Source: DASRDU01 sp035560235
Lineage (GTDB): Bacteria > Acidobacteriota > Blastocatellia > RBC074
Direction of reading: 5' to 3'
Assembly (NCBI GenBank): GCA_035560235.1
Contig: DATMAG010000035.1
Location: 1 to 64,000 of the forward strand
DNA length: 64,000 nucleotides
The notes below the pieces were generated by a model. It had not been told where the DNA came from and ran no database searches. It saw only the letters and a list, made by a program, of their open reading frames with translations. This document shows, piece by piece, positions 8,958 to 17,856 of this stretch (within the stretch, counting starts at the first letter, position 1; each line of letters begins with the position of its first letter). The position numbers and the translations under genes were made by a program.

Positions 8958-11900
8958 ATGAAAAACACACAAACACCCGGATGGATCATCCTGTCGTTGA
9001 TTTTCCTGTCGGCCGTGCTGTTCGCCCGACCGGGACTTCGGCTCGGGGCAGCTGGTTCAGCTTCAGTCAAAGTTGCCACGGTCTTTACCACCATCACTGT
9101 GGATACGACCGCCGATGATGTAGCCGTCAACGGAAACTGTACTCTGCGTGAAGCAATCATCGCGGCCAACACGGGAGCAACAGTGGATGCCTGTGTGCCG
9201 GGCAGCGGCACCAACACTATCGCCTTTGCTATCCCTGGCGATGGGCCACACACCATTGCGCCAACCTCGCCGCTGCCTGAGATCACCGCGCCGGTCATCA
9301 TTGACGGCACGACTCAGCCGGGCGCGAGCTGCACGACGCCGGGCGGGTTGAAGATCGAACTGAACGGCGAAAACGCGGGCGGCTCCGGTCTGGTCATCAG
9401 CGCAGGCAGCAGCACGATCAGGGGCCTGGTCATCAACCGCTTCTCTGGTGAAGGCGTGATTCTGACAGGCAACGGAGGCAATACCCTGACCTGTAATTAC
9501 ATTGGCACCAATGTCGCAGGGACAGCGGCGCTTGGCAACGGTAATGGTGGTCTGATGATGGAGGGCGCCGGGCATCAGGTTGGTGGCACCAGCGCTGACT
9601 CGCGCAATCTGATTTCAGGTAATGATGGATGGGGGATTCTGATGAACAGCAGTCAGTGCCGGATCGAAGGTAATTTTATCGGCACTGATGTTACTGGTTT
9701 GAAGGCCGTTCCCAATCGGAACACTGCAATATTGACGTTCCCTGACAGGACGGTGACGGACAATGTGATTGGAGGGACGGCAGCGGGAGCAGGCAATTTG
9801 ATTTCAGGCAATCTTAATCGCGGCATTCATCTGTGGGGAGCCAGGGTGAATGGCAATCGGATTGAAGGCAACCTGGTGGGAACCGATGTGACCGGCAAGG
9901 CCGCGCTCGGCAATGCCGGGGAGGCAATCATTATTGAGGAAGGCAGCAACAATGTGGTTGGCGGCACAAACGCAGCGGCCAGAAACATTGTGTCCGGCAA
10001 CAATGGGCAGGGTGTGGTCATCACCGAAGCCACAGCGACAGGCAATCAGGTGCAGGGCAATTACATTGGTGTGGACATTACCGGCAAAGTCGCGCTTGGC
10101 AACCAGGGAACCGGGGTGGTCATTGAAAACGCTCCGGGCAATCTGATTGGTGGAACTGCCGCAGGCGCGCGCAATGTGGTGGCGGCCAATTTCCAGGGAA
10201 TTGTACTGGTCAGCCCCAACGCAAAAGGTAATCGGGTTGAAGGTAACTATGTTGGCACCGACGTGACCGGCACGGTGGCTCTGAGCAATGTCCACAGCGG
10301 CATCAGTGTGGGTAATGCTCCGGGTAATGTGATTGGCGGGACGACTGCCGGGGCTGGCAATCTGATTTCAGGCAACAGGGTTCACGGTGTGGACATGGGC
10401 GGAACTGATTCAACCGGCAATCGAGTTGAAGGCAATCTCATTGGCACGGACAGCAGTGGTATGACTGCGCTGCCAAACGGGCGTGAAGGCATTCGCATTG
10501 AGGTTGCCACCGATAACATCATCGGCGGCATCGCAGCCGGAGCGCGCAATGTGATTTCAGGCAATAACCTGAGCGGAATCATTCTTGGTGTGGGAGCCAC
10601 GCGCAATCGCGTGGAAGGCAACTTCATCGGCACGAATATCAGCGGCACTGCGGCTGTGCCAAACAATGGACACGGCGTCTGGCTCGGCTTCATCGGGGAT
10701 GCGCCAAACAACACCATCGGTGGCACGACGGCTGGCGCAGGCAATCTGATTTCCGGCAATCAGTTCAGCGGCATTGCGATCACCGGAGCCGGATCGAGCG
10801 GAAACAAAGTGCAGGGCAATTACATGGGCACGGATGTGACCGGCACGCTTGATCTGGGGAATGCTGGTTCAGGCATCTACATTGAGTTCGCTTCCAACAT
10901 CTCCATCGGCGGAACGAGCGCCGGGGCTGGCAATCTGATTTCAGGCAACAAGGGTCATGGCATGCATCTGCGCTTTCCGCAAAGCACCGGCAGCACAATT
11001 CAGGGCAATTACATCGGCACCAATGCGGCGGGCCTGCAGGCCATTCCAAACAGCCTGGAGGGCGTATACGTTCAGGAGTCGTCAAATAACCTGATTGGAG
11101 GGACGGTGACAGGCGCGCGTAACCTGATCTCAGGCAATTCAGGATCAGGGATCTTCGTCGTCGGGACTACTGCCACAGGCAATCTGATTCAGGGCAACTA
11201 CATTGGGGTTGATGTCACAGGGACGGCGGCGCTGGGCAACAACAATTTTGGCGTAGTGATTGGCAATCTGACGCCCAATAACATTATCGGCGGCACAGCG
11301 GCAGGCGCGGGCAATGTTATTTCAGGCAATCGCTCCGGCATAGGCATTGCCACGAGAGAATCAACCGGCAACCAGATACTCGGCAACTTCATCGGCACCA
11401 ACGCCGCCGGCACTGCCGCGATTGGCAATCGGGAAATCGGCGTTGAGTTTGGAGGTGATAACACAATCATCGGCGGCACCGCTCCCGGCGCACGCAACAT
11501 CATTTCCGGCAATGGCGGCGTCGGCATTCAGGGCGGCGGAGACAACGTCACGATTCAGGGCAACTACATCGGCACCGATGTGACCGGCACTGTGGCCCTG
11601 CCGCACGCACGCGAAGGGATTTTTTATACTGGTTCCAACGGCCTGATTGGCGGCACGACAGCGGCAGCGCGCAATGTCATTTCAGGTAATAATGGCTCGG
11701 GCATCGGCCTGGGCTTTACGGCTTCAAACAACCGGGTGCAGGGTAATTACATCGGCACCGATTCCGCGGGCACCGCCGCGGTTCCGAACGGCGGGGGCGT
11801 AGCCATTGTCGAAGGCGCTCACGACAACCTCATCGGCGGCACGACAGCGGCGGAGCGCAATGTGATTTCCGGCAATGCCATCGTGGGAGTTTCGTTTTAC

Positions 11901-13967
11901 ATCCGAGGCAATAACAACACCGTACAGGGCAACTACATTGGCGTGGATGTTACCGGAGCGACGGCGCTGCCAAACAGCGGCAACGGCATTCAAGCGGTCA
12001 TCTCCAGCGGCAACACCATCGGCGGCACGACGGCTGGCGCAGGCAATCGCATCGCGCACAACGGCGGGGCAGGAGTTATGGTCAGTGATGACAGCAACAA
12101 TCCATCAGTCAGCAATCGGATTCTGGGCAACGAAATCTTCGACAATGGAACACTCGGCATTGAACTGCTGCCCTATGGCCTGACGCCCAATGATGCGAAT
12201 GACGCTGACACCGGCCCGAACAATCTGCAAAACTTCCCCGTGCTGACTTCAGTGCTGGTCTGCTCCGGCAGCACGATCATTGACTGGACGCTCAACAGCA
12301 CGCCGGGCGCCACTTTCACGCTTGAGTTTTTCTCAAATGCAATCTGCGATTCGTCAGGGAACGGTGAAGGAGAGAACTTCATCGGGCGAATTACGGCGAC
12401 GACTGACAGCAACGGCAATGGAGCGGGGTCAGTGACGCTGCCTTTCACCGTTCCGGCAAATTCGTTTATTACGGCGACCGCGACCGACAGCAGCGGAAAT
12501 ACTTCGGAATTTTCTGCCTGCAGGGCTGCGTCGGGAAACGCACCGCCGGTAATCAGCGAGGCGACCATCACCGTCCCGAAAGGAAGCGTGAATGTGTTGT
12601 CTCAGGTTGCGGTCGTCAATGATCTGAACCAGCCCCGGCAGAGCCTGACTGTGCAGGTCAACGGTAAATCGAGCGCCACGGTCAATAACGTTACAGTCAG
12701 CGATCTCAGCGTTGACAGCAGCGGGAATGTGACAGCCCGTGTCAGCGCCACCTGTGACGCAGCGACTGACCCGGTCAGGATGTTTACACTCACGGTGACT
12801 GACAATTGCGGCCTGAGCGCGAGCAGCACTTTGAAGGTAAATCTGATACCGAACACCAGTCCTGAACTCAGCTACAATAACCAGACGATCGCGGTCGGCG
12901 GCCTGCCTCTGGTCAGTCCCGCCACCGGGCCAAAGGACAACGGAACCTTCATCGTCGAACTCGATAAAGTGAAGCCAAAGACCGGCCTCAGTGTCGCCGT
13001 TGATCCCGTCAGCGGCGTGGTTTCGATTACCAGTATAACGAAGGCCGATACCTATACGATTGACCTCACCATCACGGACAACTGCAATAAGAAAACATCA
13101 GCCAGGTTCACCGTCACAGTTACGCCCGCGGCCCTCGCTCAGGCAAACGAAACAAAGAGAGCCGTCAGGAACGATTTCGATGGGGATGGCAGAAGCGATC
13201 TGTTCACCTGGAATCCGGCTGATGGAAGCTGGCGCATCCGGCGCAGTTCTGACGGGAAACTGCAGGTTGAAGTGTGGGGCCGGGCCGGTGATGTGATTGC
13301 GCCAGCCGATTATGACGGCGATCTCAGGACGGATACAGCCGTCTGGCGTGCCAGCGACGGACGCTGGCTGATCAGACGCAGCAGCGATGGCGAAACAATG
13401 GAACTCACGCTCGGTGAGCGCGGCGACGTTCCGACCCCGGGCGATTATGATGGCGATGGTCAGGCCGACGCGGCGCTCTGGCGAGCCGCTTCAGGTGCAT
13501 GGCTGATTTGGCGCAGTTCCGATGGCGAGGAGCAGCGACTGACCTTCGGTAGTGGCGATGAACTGGCAGTACCCGGCGATTATGATGGCGACGGAAAGCT
13601 GGATCCGGCGCTGTGGCGAAAGGAAACCGGGCAGTGGCTCGTCAGACTGAGCAGCAATGGTGAACAGCGGGAGATGCTCTGGGGAATGAACGGTGATGCG
13701 GCTGTTCCGGCAGATTACGACGGGGACGGAAAGACGGATCTCGCAGTCTGGTATGGTCGCATCGGCGCCTGGGCAGTTCGCCGCAGCACGGATGAGGAAC
13801 CGCAACTGATCTGGTGCGGCGCGCGCGCCTTCGGCGACGAGCCGACCCCGGGTGATTACGATGGTGATGGCAGGGCTGATGCGGCTGTCCGGCGTTCATT
13901 TGAAGGCGCGTGGTACATCGTTCGCAGCGCAGTTACCGGGCCGCAAAAGCTGGTCAGGCTGTATTGA
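8958..13967 (+). CDS. Giant secreted parallel beta-helix protein with CSLREA start and FG-GAP-type C-terminal repeats
   Basis: A 1669-aa protein. After a signal peptide comes a CSLREA-type motif (NCTLREAIIAANTGA), typical of secreted repeat proteins. Then there are 14 imperfect units of about 63 residues, each with an IGGTTAGAGNLISGN-like turn and a GNYIGTDVTGTAALGN-like turn. This is the right-handed parallel beta-helix (polysaccharide-lyase or adhesin) fold. Next are Ig-like segments. From about residue 1406 to the end there are six FG-GAP/VCBS-type repeats of about 44 residues with the calcium-loop motif DYDGDGK(T/L)D followed by AVWR. No catalytic site of a known lyase was recognised; an adhesin or extracellular matrix role is an inference. 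AAGGAG precedes the ATG. The gene sits between two copies of a 50-bp direct repeat. Confidence 0.88.
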   Translation: MKNTQTPGWIILSLIFLSAVLFARPGLRLGAAGSASVKVATVFTTITVDTTADDVAVNGNCTLREAIIAANTGATVDACVPGSGTNTIAFAIPGDGPHTIAPTSPLPEITAPVIIDGTTQPGASCTTPGGLKIELNGENAGGSGLVISAGSSTIRGLVINRFSGEGVILTGNGGNTLTCNYIGTNVAGTAALGNGNGGLMMEGAGHQVGGTSADSRNLISGNDGWGILMNSSQCRIEGNFIGTDVTGLKAVPNRNTAILTFPDRTVTDNVIGGTAAGAGNLISGNLNRGIHLWGARVNGNRIEGNLVGTDVTGKAALGNAGEAIIIEEGSNNVVGGTNAAARNIVSGNNGQGVVITEATATGNQVQGNYIGVDITGKVALGNQGTGVVIENAPGNLIGGTAAGARNVVAANFQGIVLVSPNAKGNRVEGNYVGTDVTGTVALSNVHSGISVGNAPGNVIGGTTAGAGNLISGNRVHGVDMGGTDSTGNRVEGNLIGTDSSGMTALPNGREGIRIEVATDNIIGGIAAGARNVISGNNLSGIILGVGATRNRVEGNFIGTNISGTAAVPNNGHGVWLGFIGDAPNNTIGGTTAGAGNLISGNQFSGIAITGAGSSGNKVQGNYMGTDVTGTLDLGNAGSGIYIEFASNISIGGTSAGAGNLISGNKGHGMHLRFPQSTGSTIQGNYIGTNAAGLQAIPNSLEGVYVQESSNNLIGGTVTGARNLISGNSGSGIFVVGTTATGNLIQGNYIGVDVTGTAALGNNNFGVVIGNLTPNNIIGGTAAGAGNVISGNRSGIGIATRESTGNQILGNFIGTNAAGTAAIGNREIGVEFGGDNTIIGGTAPGARNIISGNGGVGIQGGGDNVTIQGNYIGTDVTGTVALPHAREGIFYTGSNGLIGGTTAAARNVISGNNGSGIGLGFTASNNRVQGNYIGTDSAGTAAVPNGGGVAIVEGAHDNLIGGTTAAERNVISGNAIVGVSFYIRGNNNTVQGNYIGVDVTGATALPNSGNGIQAVISSGNTIGGTTAGAGNRIAHNGGAGVMVSDDSNNPSVSNRILGNEIFDNGTLGIELLPYGLTPNDANDADTGPNNLQNFPVLTSVLVCSGSTIIDWTLNSTPGATFTLEFFSNAICDSSGNGEGENFIGRITATTDSNGNGAGSVTLPFTVPANSFITATATDSSGNTSEFSACRAASGNAPPVISEATITVPKGSVNVLSQVAVVNDLNQPRQSLTVQVNGKSSATVNNVTVSDLSVDSSGNVTARVSATCDAATDPVRMFTLTVTDNCGLSASSTLKVNLIPNTSPELSYNNQTIAVGGLPLVSPATGPKDNGTFIVELDKVKPKTGLSVAVDPVSGVVSITSITKADTYTIDLTITDNCNKKTSARFTVTVTPAALAQANETKRAVRNDFDGDGRSDLFTWNPADGSWRIRRSSDGKLQVEVWGRAGDVIAPADYDGDLRTDTAVWRASDGRWLIRRSSDGETMELTLGERGDVPTPGDYDGDGQADAALWRAASGAWLIWRSSDGEEQRLTFGSGDELAVPGDYDGDGKLDPALWRKETGQWLVRLSSNGEQREMLWGMNGDAAVPADYDGDGKTDLAVWYGRIGAWAVRRSTDEEPQLIWCGARAFGDEPTPGDYDGDGRADAAVRRSFEGAWYIVRSAVTGPQKLVRLY

Positions 13968-13999
13968 ACAACAGGACTCGATAATTCCTGAAACGGCTG

Positions 14000-14049
14000 G
14001 ACGGCAGAGCGTCCAATGCCGTCAGAATCAGCCTCAGGTGAGCGATGAA
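14000..14049. repeat. 50-bp perfect direct repeat, copy 2
   Basis: Identical to 8270-8319, which is the 3' end of the BNR gene. Here it is a non-coding relic 32 bp beyond the stop of the beta-helix gene. Confidence 0.9.
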
Positions 14050-14085
14050 TCACGAAATCACACACGCAGGACCGGGACACTGCTT

Positions 14086-14148
14086 TGCCTCTGTGTTCTC
14101 TGCGGCAAAGGAATGTCTCACGCAGAGACGCAGAGAGCGCAGAAAGGA
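14086..14148. repeat. Imperfect hairpin of CGCAGAGA-type repeats
   Basis: A CTCTGTGTTCTCTGCGG arm faces a CGCAGAGACGCAGAG arm across about 15 bases. It lies in a gap between convergent genes. The motif type is a common short-period intergenic repeat in many bacteria. A related single arm lies at 57516-57543. Confidence 0.55.
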
Positions 14149-14196
14149 ACAGGCTCAGTGAGAATGCGAATGTGGCGGGCTTCAATTCAGACCTGG

Positions 14197-15675
14197 TTAT
14201 CGCAGATCGCCGGGTCGGAAGCGCAGGAAGAGATGAAATGACACCGGGCACGCGCCGTAAATCCAGTCGAGCAGCCGGAAGGACTGATAAGGCGGTTTGT
14301 GATGGAACGTGGCATCCGCGCCGAGGCCGATTCTGAACTTTTCGTTCACCACCAGATCGCGCACTCCGCCGAAGGTGAAGGCTCCGACGCGAAACGTGAA
14401 GTTGTACAGGTAAGGATCAATCAGGCTCGGGTCGGGATGAAGCAGAGCGGAGGAGAAATGCCGCCGCAGCTTCAGGCTTTGCGTTCCTGTCAGGAGCGGC
14501 TCGGTTGGCAGGCCGGGACGCCTGAAAATACTGGGCGCGAGCAGGCCGCGCTTGTCGAGCAGTTCGAGCCGCGTGTAGAGATGATTCCGGGTCAGAAAGT
14601 TCAGCGTGGACTCAAGCAGGTATGCATTCGAGTCGCCATGCGTTTCAGAATTGCGGCCCCAGATGAGCGTGCTCGCCCAGTTGCCGTTTCTGAGCGGGCG
14701 ATTGTATGAGACTGAAGCAGTCATCCGCTCCAGATCGCCCGGTTCGATGGCTTCAGGCTTTTTCAGATGCCCGTATGAAAACTGCATCGCCCAGTTTCGC
14801 GCTGGCGTAACCCATGCGCGAAAACTGTATGAATCAAACCTGCCGAACTCAATCCCGACGCGGTCTTCATCCGGTTCAGCGCCGTGAAAGCCTGAGACTT
14901 CAAACTTGAAGCGCCCGGCGACGAGCGCGCCCGTCACGACGCCGTGCGTGATGTGCGTCGAGTCCTGCCAGTGATGGCCGAGCGGCGCTGCCGGGTTTTC
15001 AATGGCTGAAGCGCGGTGCATAAACGCCACCGGCCCGAGCGCCGGTTCTCCGACCGGCCCGCCGTAAAGCTGCACTGAAACGCGCTCAGAGAGCGGCACG
15101 GTGTAACTCGCCGCGAGTTCCATCACCAGATCGTGCGGATGCTGCGCGTCAATGATCGGACGGCGGCGATAAGTCTCGCCCGTCTGAAAAAGCTGCGGGA
15201 AGCCGCCGTGCGGCGCTGTCAGCGGCTCAGCGGTCATCATCGCGCGCAGCATCAGGCGGCCCGGCCCGGCCTGACGCTCGGCCATCAGCATCAGCCAGTT
15301 TTCGGATTCGGCCTTGCCCACGCCGCGCGGTCCGCCCTGTCGGTTGTACGTCAGCCTCAGATTGCCGTGCAGCATCAGCATCCATTCGCCGCGCATCGAG
15401 TGCCAGGCCGCTACCGGAGTCGAAGCAGGTTGCAGCGCCGTGCCTGAACCGAGGGCGCGCATCGAGCGAAACGGCCCGCCCGTCACGGTGCTCAGCATTC
15501 CCGTCATCGCGTGATTCGTCTTTTCGCTGCCTGTCGAATCTGTTCTGCGACTGTGTGAATGCCCTGAAGGGTTTCCGGATTGCGGCGTCTGATCCTGCTG
15601 TGCAGACGCCTGGCTGCCGCTCAAAGAGAGCAGCGCAATGAGTGCAGGCATCGTCAGGCGCAACCGGCTCCGCAT
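14197..15675 (-). CDS. Predicted outer-membrane beta-barrel protein, function unknown
   Basis: A 492-aa protein with a signal peptide (PALIALLSLSGSQASAQQ). A His-rich segment after the signal (HSHSRRTDS...KTNHAM) is followed by alternating amphipathic strands. Strongly patterned segments include DAQHPHDLVMELAASY, LYGGPVGEPALGPVAFMHR and HHWQDSTHITHGVVTGA. This belongs to a family of uncharacterised proteins often seen near copper or heavy-metal resistance genes, from memory; no such genes are adjacent here. Met and His are frequent in the N-terminal half, which would suit metal contact, but this is inference. I chose the ATG at 15675, preceded by GGGAGAG; the longer frame upstream runs into a palindromic repeat and looks non-coding. 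Confidence 0.7.
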   Translation of the reverse strand: MRSRLRLTMPALIALLSLSGSQASAQQDQTPQSGNPSGHSHSRRTDSTGSEKTNHAMTGMLSTVTGGPFRSMRALGSGTALQPASTPVAAWHSMRGEWMLMLHGNLRLTYNRQGGPRGVGKAESENWLMLMAERQAGPGRLMLRAMMTAEPLTAPHGGFPQLFQTGETYRRRPIIDAQHPHDLVMELAASYTVPLSERVSVQLYGGPVGEPALGPVAFMHRASAIENPAAPLGHHWQDSTHITHGVVTGALVAGRFKFEVSGFHGAEPDEDRVGIEFGRFDSYSFRAWVTPARNWAMQFSYGHLKKPEAIEPGDLERMTASVSYNRPLRNGNWASTLIWGRNSETHGDSNAYLLESTLNFLTRNHLYTRLELLDKRGLLAPSIFRRPGLPTEPLLTGTQSLKLRRHFSSALLHPDPSLIDPYLYNFTFRVGAFTFGGVRDLVVNEKFRIGLGADATFHHKPPYQSFRLLDWIYGACPVSFHLFLRFRPGDLR

Positions 15676-15979
15676 AATCTCTCCCGTTTTGTCTTCAGGC
15701 AGTCTGAGTCTACTCCCTGAATCGAAACAGGCAAACTCGAAGGAAGCCGTTTCATTGAGAGCCGGTGTTCGGAGTTCCGGCTTCAGCTGGTGGTTTCTGA
15801 TTCGGAATACAGCCAGCTGAAGCCGGAACTCCGAACACCGACTCCCGGTGAAACCTGACTCAGTCAATGTCTCAATGCTGCACTGGCAGGCACAAACATT
15901 GACAGGCGCGGAGAGCGAGGCATAGACTCACGCCACTTTCATCATTCATTCGTTAATGAGCATCTGCCCGGAGGGTTTT
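15676..15979. promoter_or_regulatory. Divergent intergenic region with a perfect palindrome
   Basis: This gap separates the leftward barrel gene from the rightward LVIVD gene, so both promoters should lie here. No clear -35/-10 pair could be picked. It contains the first copy of a three-member palindrome family at 15763-15840. GGAGGG precedes the ATG at 15980. Confidence 0.4.
15763..15840. repeat. Palindromic element family I, copy 1
   Basis: Arms 15763-15790 and 15813-15840 are perfect 28-bp inverted repeats around a 22-bp loop. The arm core (GGAGTTCCGGCTTCAGCTGG) matches arms at 39377-39408 and 48576-48599 with a few changes. This copy lies in a divergent promoter gap. Confidence 0.9.
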
Positions 15980-17743
15980 ATGCTTCCTCAGCGCACTTTT
16001 CTTTTCACCCGAATCTCTGTCTCTGTCTGCGCGTTCGTGTTCGCTCTGAGTCTGCCCGCGCGGGCCGAACTCAACGCCCGCCTGCTTGCACAGCTCGATC
16101 CCTTCACCGGAAACAATCGCTACGCCGACGTGTGGGGCGAAGGGCATTATGCCTATCTCGGCTCGTTCAGCGGCTCGGGCGTGATGATCATTGACATCAC
16201 GAACCTGAACGCGCCGGTGCTCGCCGGGCATTATGATCCGCCGGCGGGCGGGCGCTTTCAGGATGTCGTGGTCATTGGCGGCATCGGGTACTTTTCGAGC
16301 GAAAACGATGGCGGCGTTCACATCGTGGACGTCCGGGACCCGGCCAGTCCGAAGCTGCTCAGCCAGGTCGGCACGGCGCAGAACGGCTACGGGCGTGTGC
16401 ATGAACTCTTCGTGGCTGACGGCATTTTATATGAGGCTGATTCGCGCACGCCGACGGTCAAAATCTTTGATGTGCGCAATCCGGCAGCGCCTGTTTTCGT
16501 GCGCGACCTGATGACGACCGATTCGCGTTTCATTCACAACATCACGGCGCTCAACGGCAGGCTCTACACTTCAGGCTGGGGCGGCAAAACGGATATTTAT
16601 GATGTGCGCCGGATTCTCACCGAAGCGCCCGTGCTGCTCGGTTCGGTGGATTCGGGGAACGCTTCGCACAGCAACTGGGTGAGCAATGACGGCAGACTGC
16701 TGGCCAGCGCGCGCGAGACGCTCGATGGCGATGTACGTCTGTTCGATATCTCCGATCCGGCCAGCCCGAAACTGCTCGCGACCATCACTGCCGCATCGCT
16801 CGGCCTCAGCGCTTATTCAGTTCACAATCCATACATTGTCGGCAATCTGCTCTTCGCTTCCTGGTATCAGGCGGGAACGCAGGTCATAGACATCACCGAT
16901 CCGGCGAAACCCGTGCTGGTCGGGTCATACGATACGTTTGCCGATCCGGTGAACGGCTTCGACGGCAACTGGGGCGTCTATCCGTTTCTCGGTCTGGATC
17001 GCGTGCTGCTGAGCGATCTGGACGGTGGGCTGTTCATCGTTGATTTCAGCAACGCGGCGGCGGGGCCGAGGACTGTTTCGGCGGCGAGTTATGCCATTTC
17101 AGCTCTCACTGAGAAGGCCATCGTCGCGGCGTTCGGCTCGAATCTGGCTGTCGCGACTCAGGGAGCCACGAGCCTGCCGCTGCCGACCGCGCTTTCCGGC
17201 ACCACGGTCAGAGTGCAGGACTCGACCGGCGCTGAACGGCTCGCGCCGCTCTTTTACGTTTCGCCGCTTCAGGTCAACTACCAGATTCCGCCAGGCACCG
17301 CTGCAGGTCCGGCCACTATAAAAATCACCAGCGGCGACGGGCGCATTTCAACCGGCGCGGCCATCATTGCTGCGGCTGCGCCGTCGCTCTTCACGCTCGA
17401 CCAGAGCGGCGCGGGGGCGGCAGCCGCGCTCGATGCCTTCACCTTCACCGGCCCGCCCTATGCCGCCACGCGCAGCGGCGGAGAACCGAACATCATTGCG
17501 TTTTACGGGACAGGACTCGGAGCAGACGCGACCGACGCGGATGGAAATGTGAGCGCAAGTGTGAAAGCCGCCATTGACGGCACCCCCGCGACAGTCGAAT
17601 ACGCCGGACGCGCTCCCGGCTTTGTCGGACTGAATCAGTTGAATATCGCGCTCCCGTCCGGCCTCACGCCGGGCACACACAATGTCGTGGTGAAGCGCAA
17701 CGGCAGGACAGGCAACACCGTCACGATTGCCATCAGGCAGTGA
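15980..17743 (+). CDS. Secreted LVIVD-repeat beta-propeller with TIGR03437-like C-domain
   Basis: A 587-aa protein. The signal peptide (SVCAFVFALSLPARA) is followed by six or seven LVIVD-type repeats such as GVMIIDITNLNAPVLAGHYD, GVHIVDVRDPASPKLL, VRLFDISDPASPKLL and VIDITDPAKPVLVGSYD, which form a propeller. From about residue 365 comes the Solibacter-type C-domain (VSAASYAISALTEKAIVAAF, SPLQVNYQIPPGTAAG, IAFYGTGLGADATD). LVIVD proteins are extracellular and of unknown function. The ATG at 15980 follows GGAGGG and starts the signal peptide; an ATG at 15956 is in frame but less well placed. Its C-domain closely resembles those of the BNR proteins on either side. Confidence 0.82.
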   Translation: MLPQRTFLFTRISVSVCAFVFALSLPARAELNARLLAQLDPFTGNNRYADVWGEGHYAYLGSFSGSGVMIIDITNLNAPVLAGHYDPPAGGRFQDVVVIGGIGYFSSENDGGVHIVDVRDPASPKLLSQVGTAQNGYGRVHELFVADGILYEADSRTPTVKIFDVRNPAAPVFVRDLMTTDSRFIHNITALNGRLYTSGWGGKTDIYDVRRILTEAPVLLGSVDSGNASHSNWVSNDGRLLASARETLDGDVRLFDISDPASPKLLATITAASLGLSAYSVHNPYIVGNLLFASWYQAGTQVIDITDPAKPVLVGSYDTFADPVNGFDGNWGVYPFLGLDRVLLSDLDGGLFIVDFSNAAAGPRTVSAASYAISALTEKAIVAAFGSNLAVATQGATSLPLPTALSGTTVRVQDSTGAERLAPLFYVSPLQVNYQIPPGTAAGPATIKITSGDGRISTGAAIIAAAAPSLFTLDQSGAGAAAALDAFTFTGPPYAATRSGGEPNIIAFYGTGLGADATDADGNVSASVKAAIDGTPATVEYAGRAPGFVGLNQLNIALPSGLTPGTHNVVVKRNGRTGNTVTIAIRQ

Positions 17744-17856
17744 GACTCAGGAGCCTGCGCCGCCGTGCAGACCCGCTGACGAAGTGCAGTTGTACCACAC
17801 ACGCTCTCTGACGAGTTCAGCCATCAGAGTCAGCATCATCCCTCAGGAGGCAGTCT

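Noticed and set aside
9500..12050. Regular short DNA repeats that could suggest a CRISPR array
   Set aside because: They are about 190-bp periodic, degenerate, and encode the beta-helix units in frame; there are no spacers or cas genes.
14197..15867. Longer start for the outer-membrane barrel gene at 15867
   Set aside because: The extra residues are translated palindrome sequence (15763-15840) and lack a ribosome site; the ATG at 15675 has both a ribosome site and a signal peptide.
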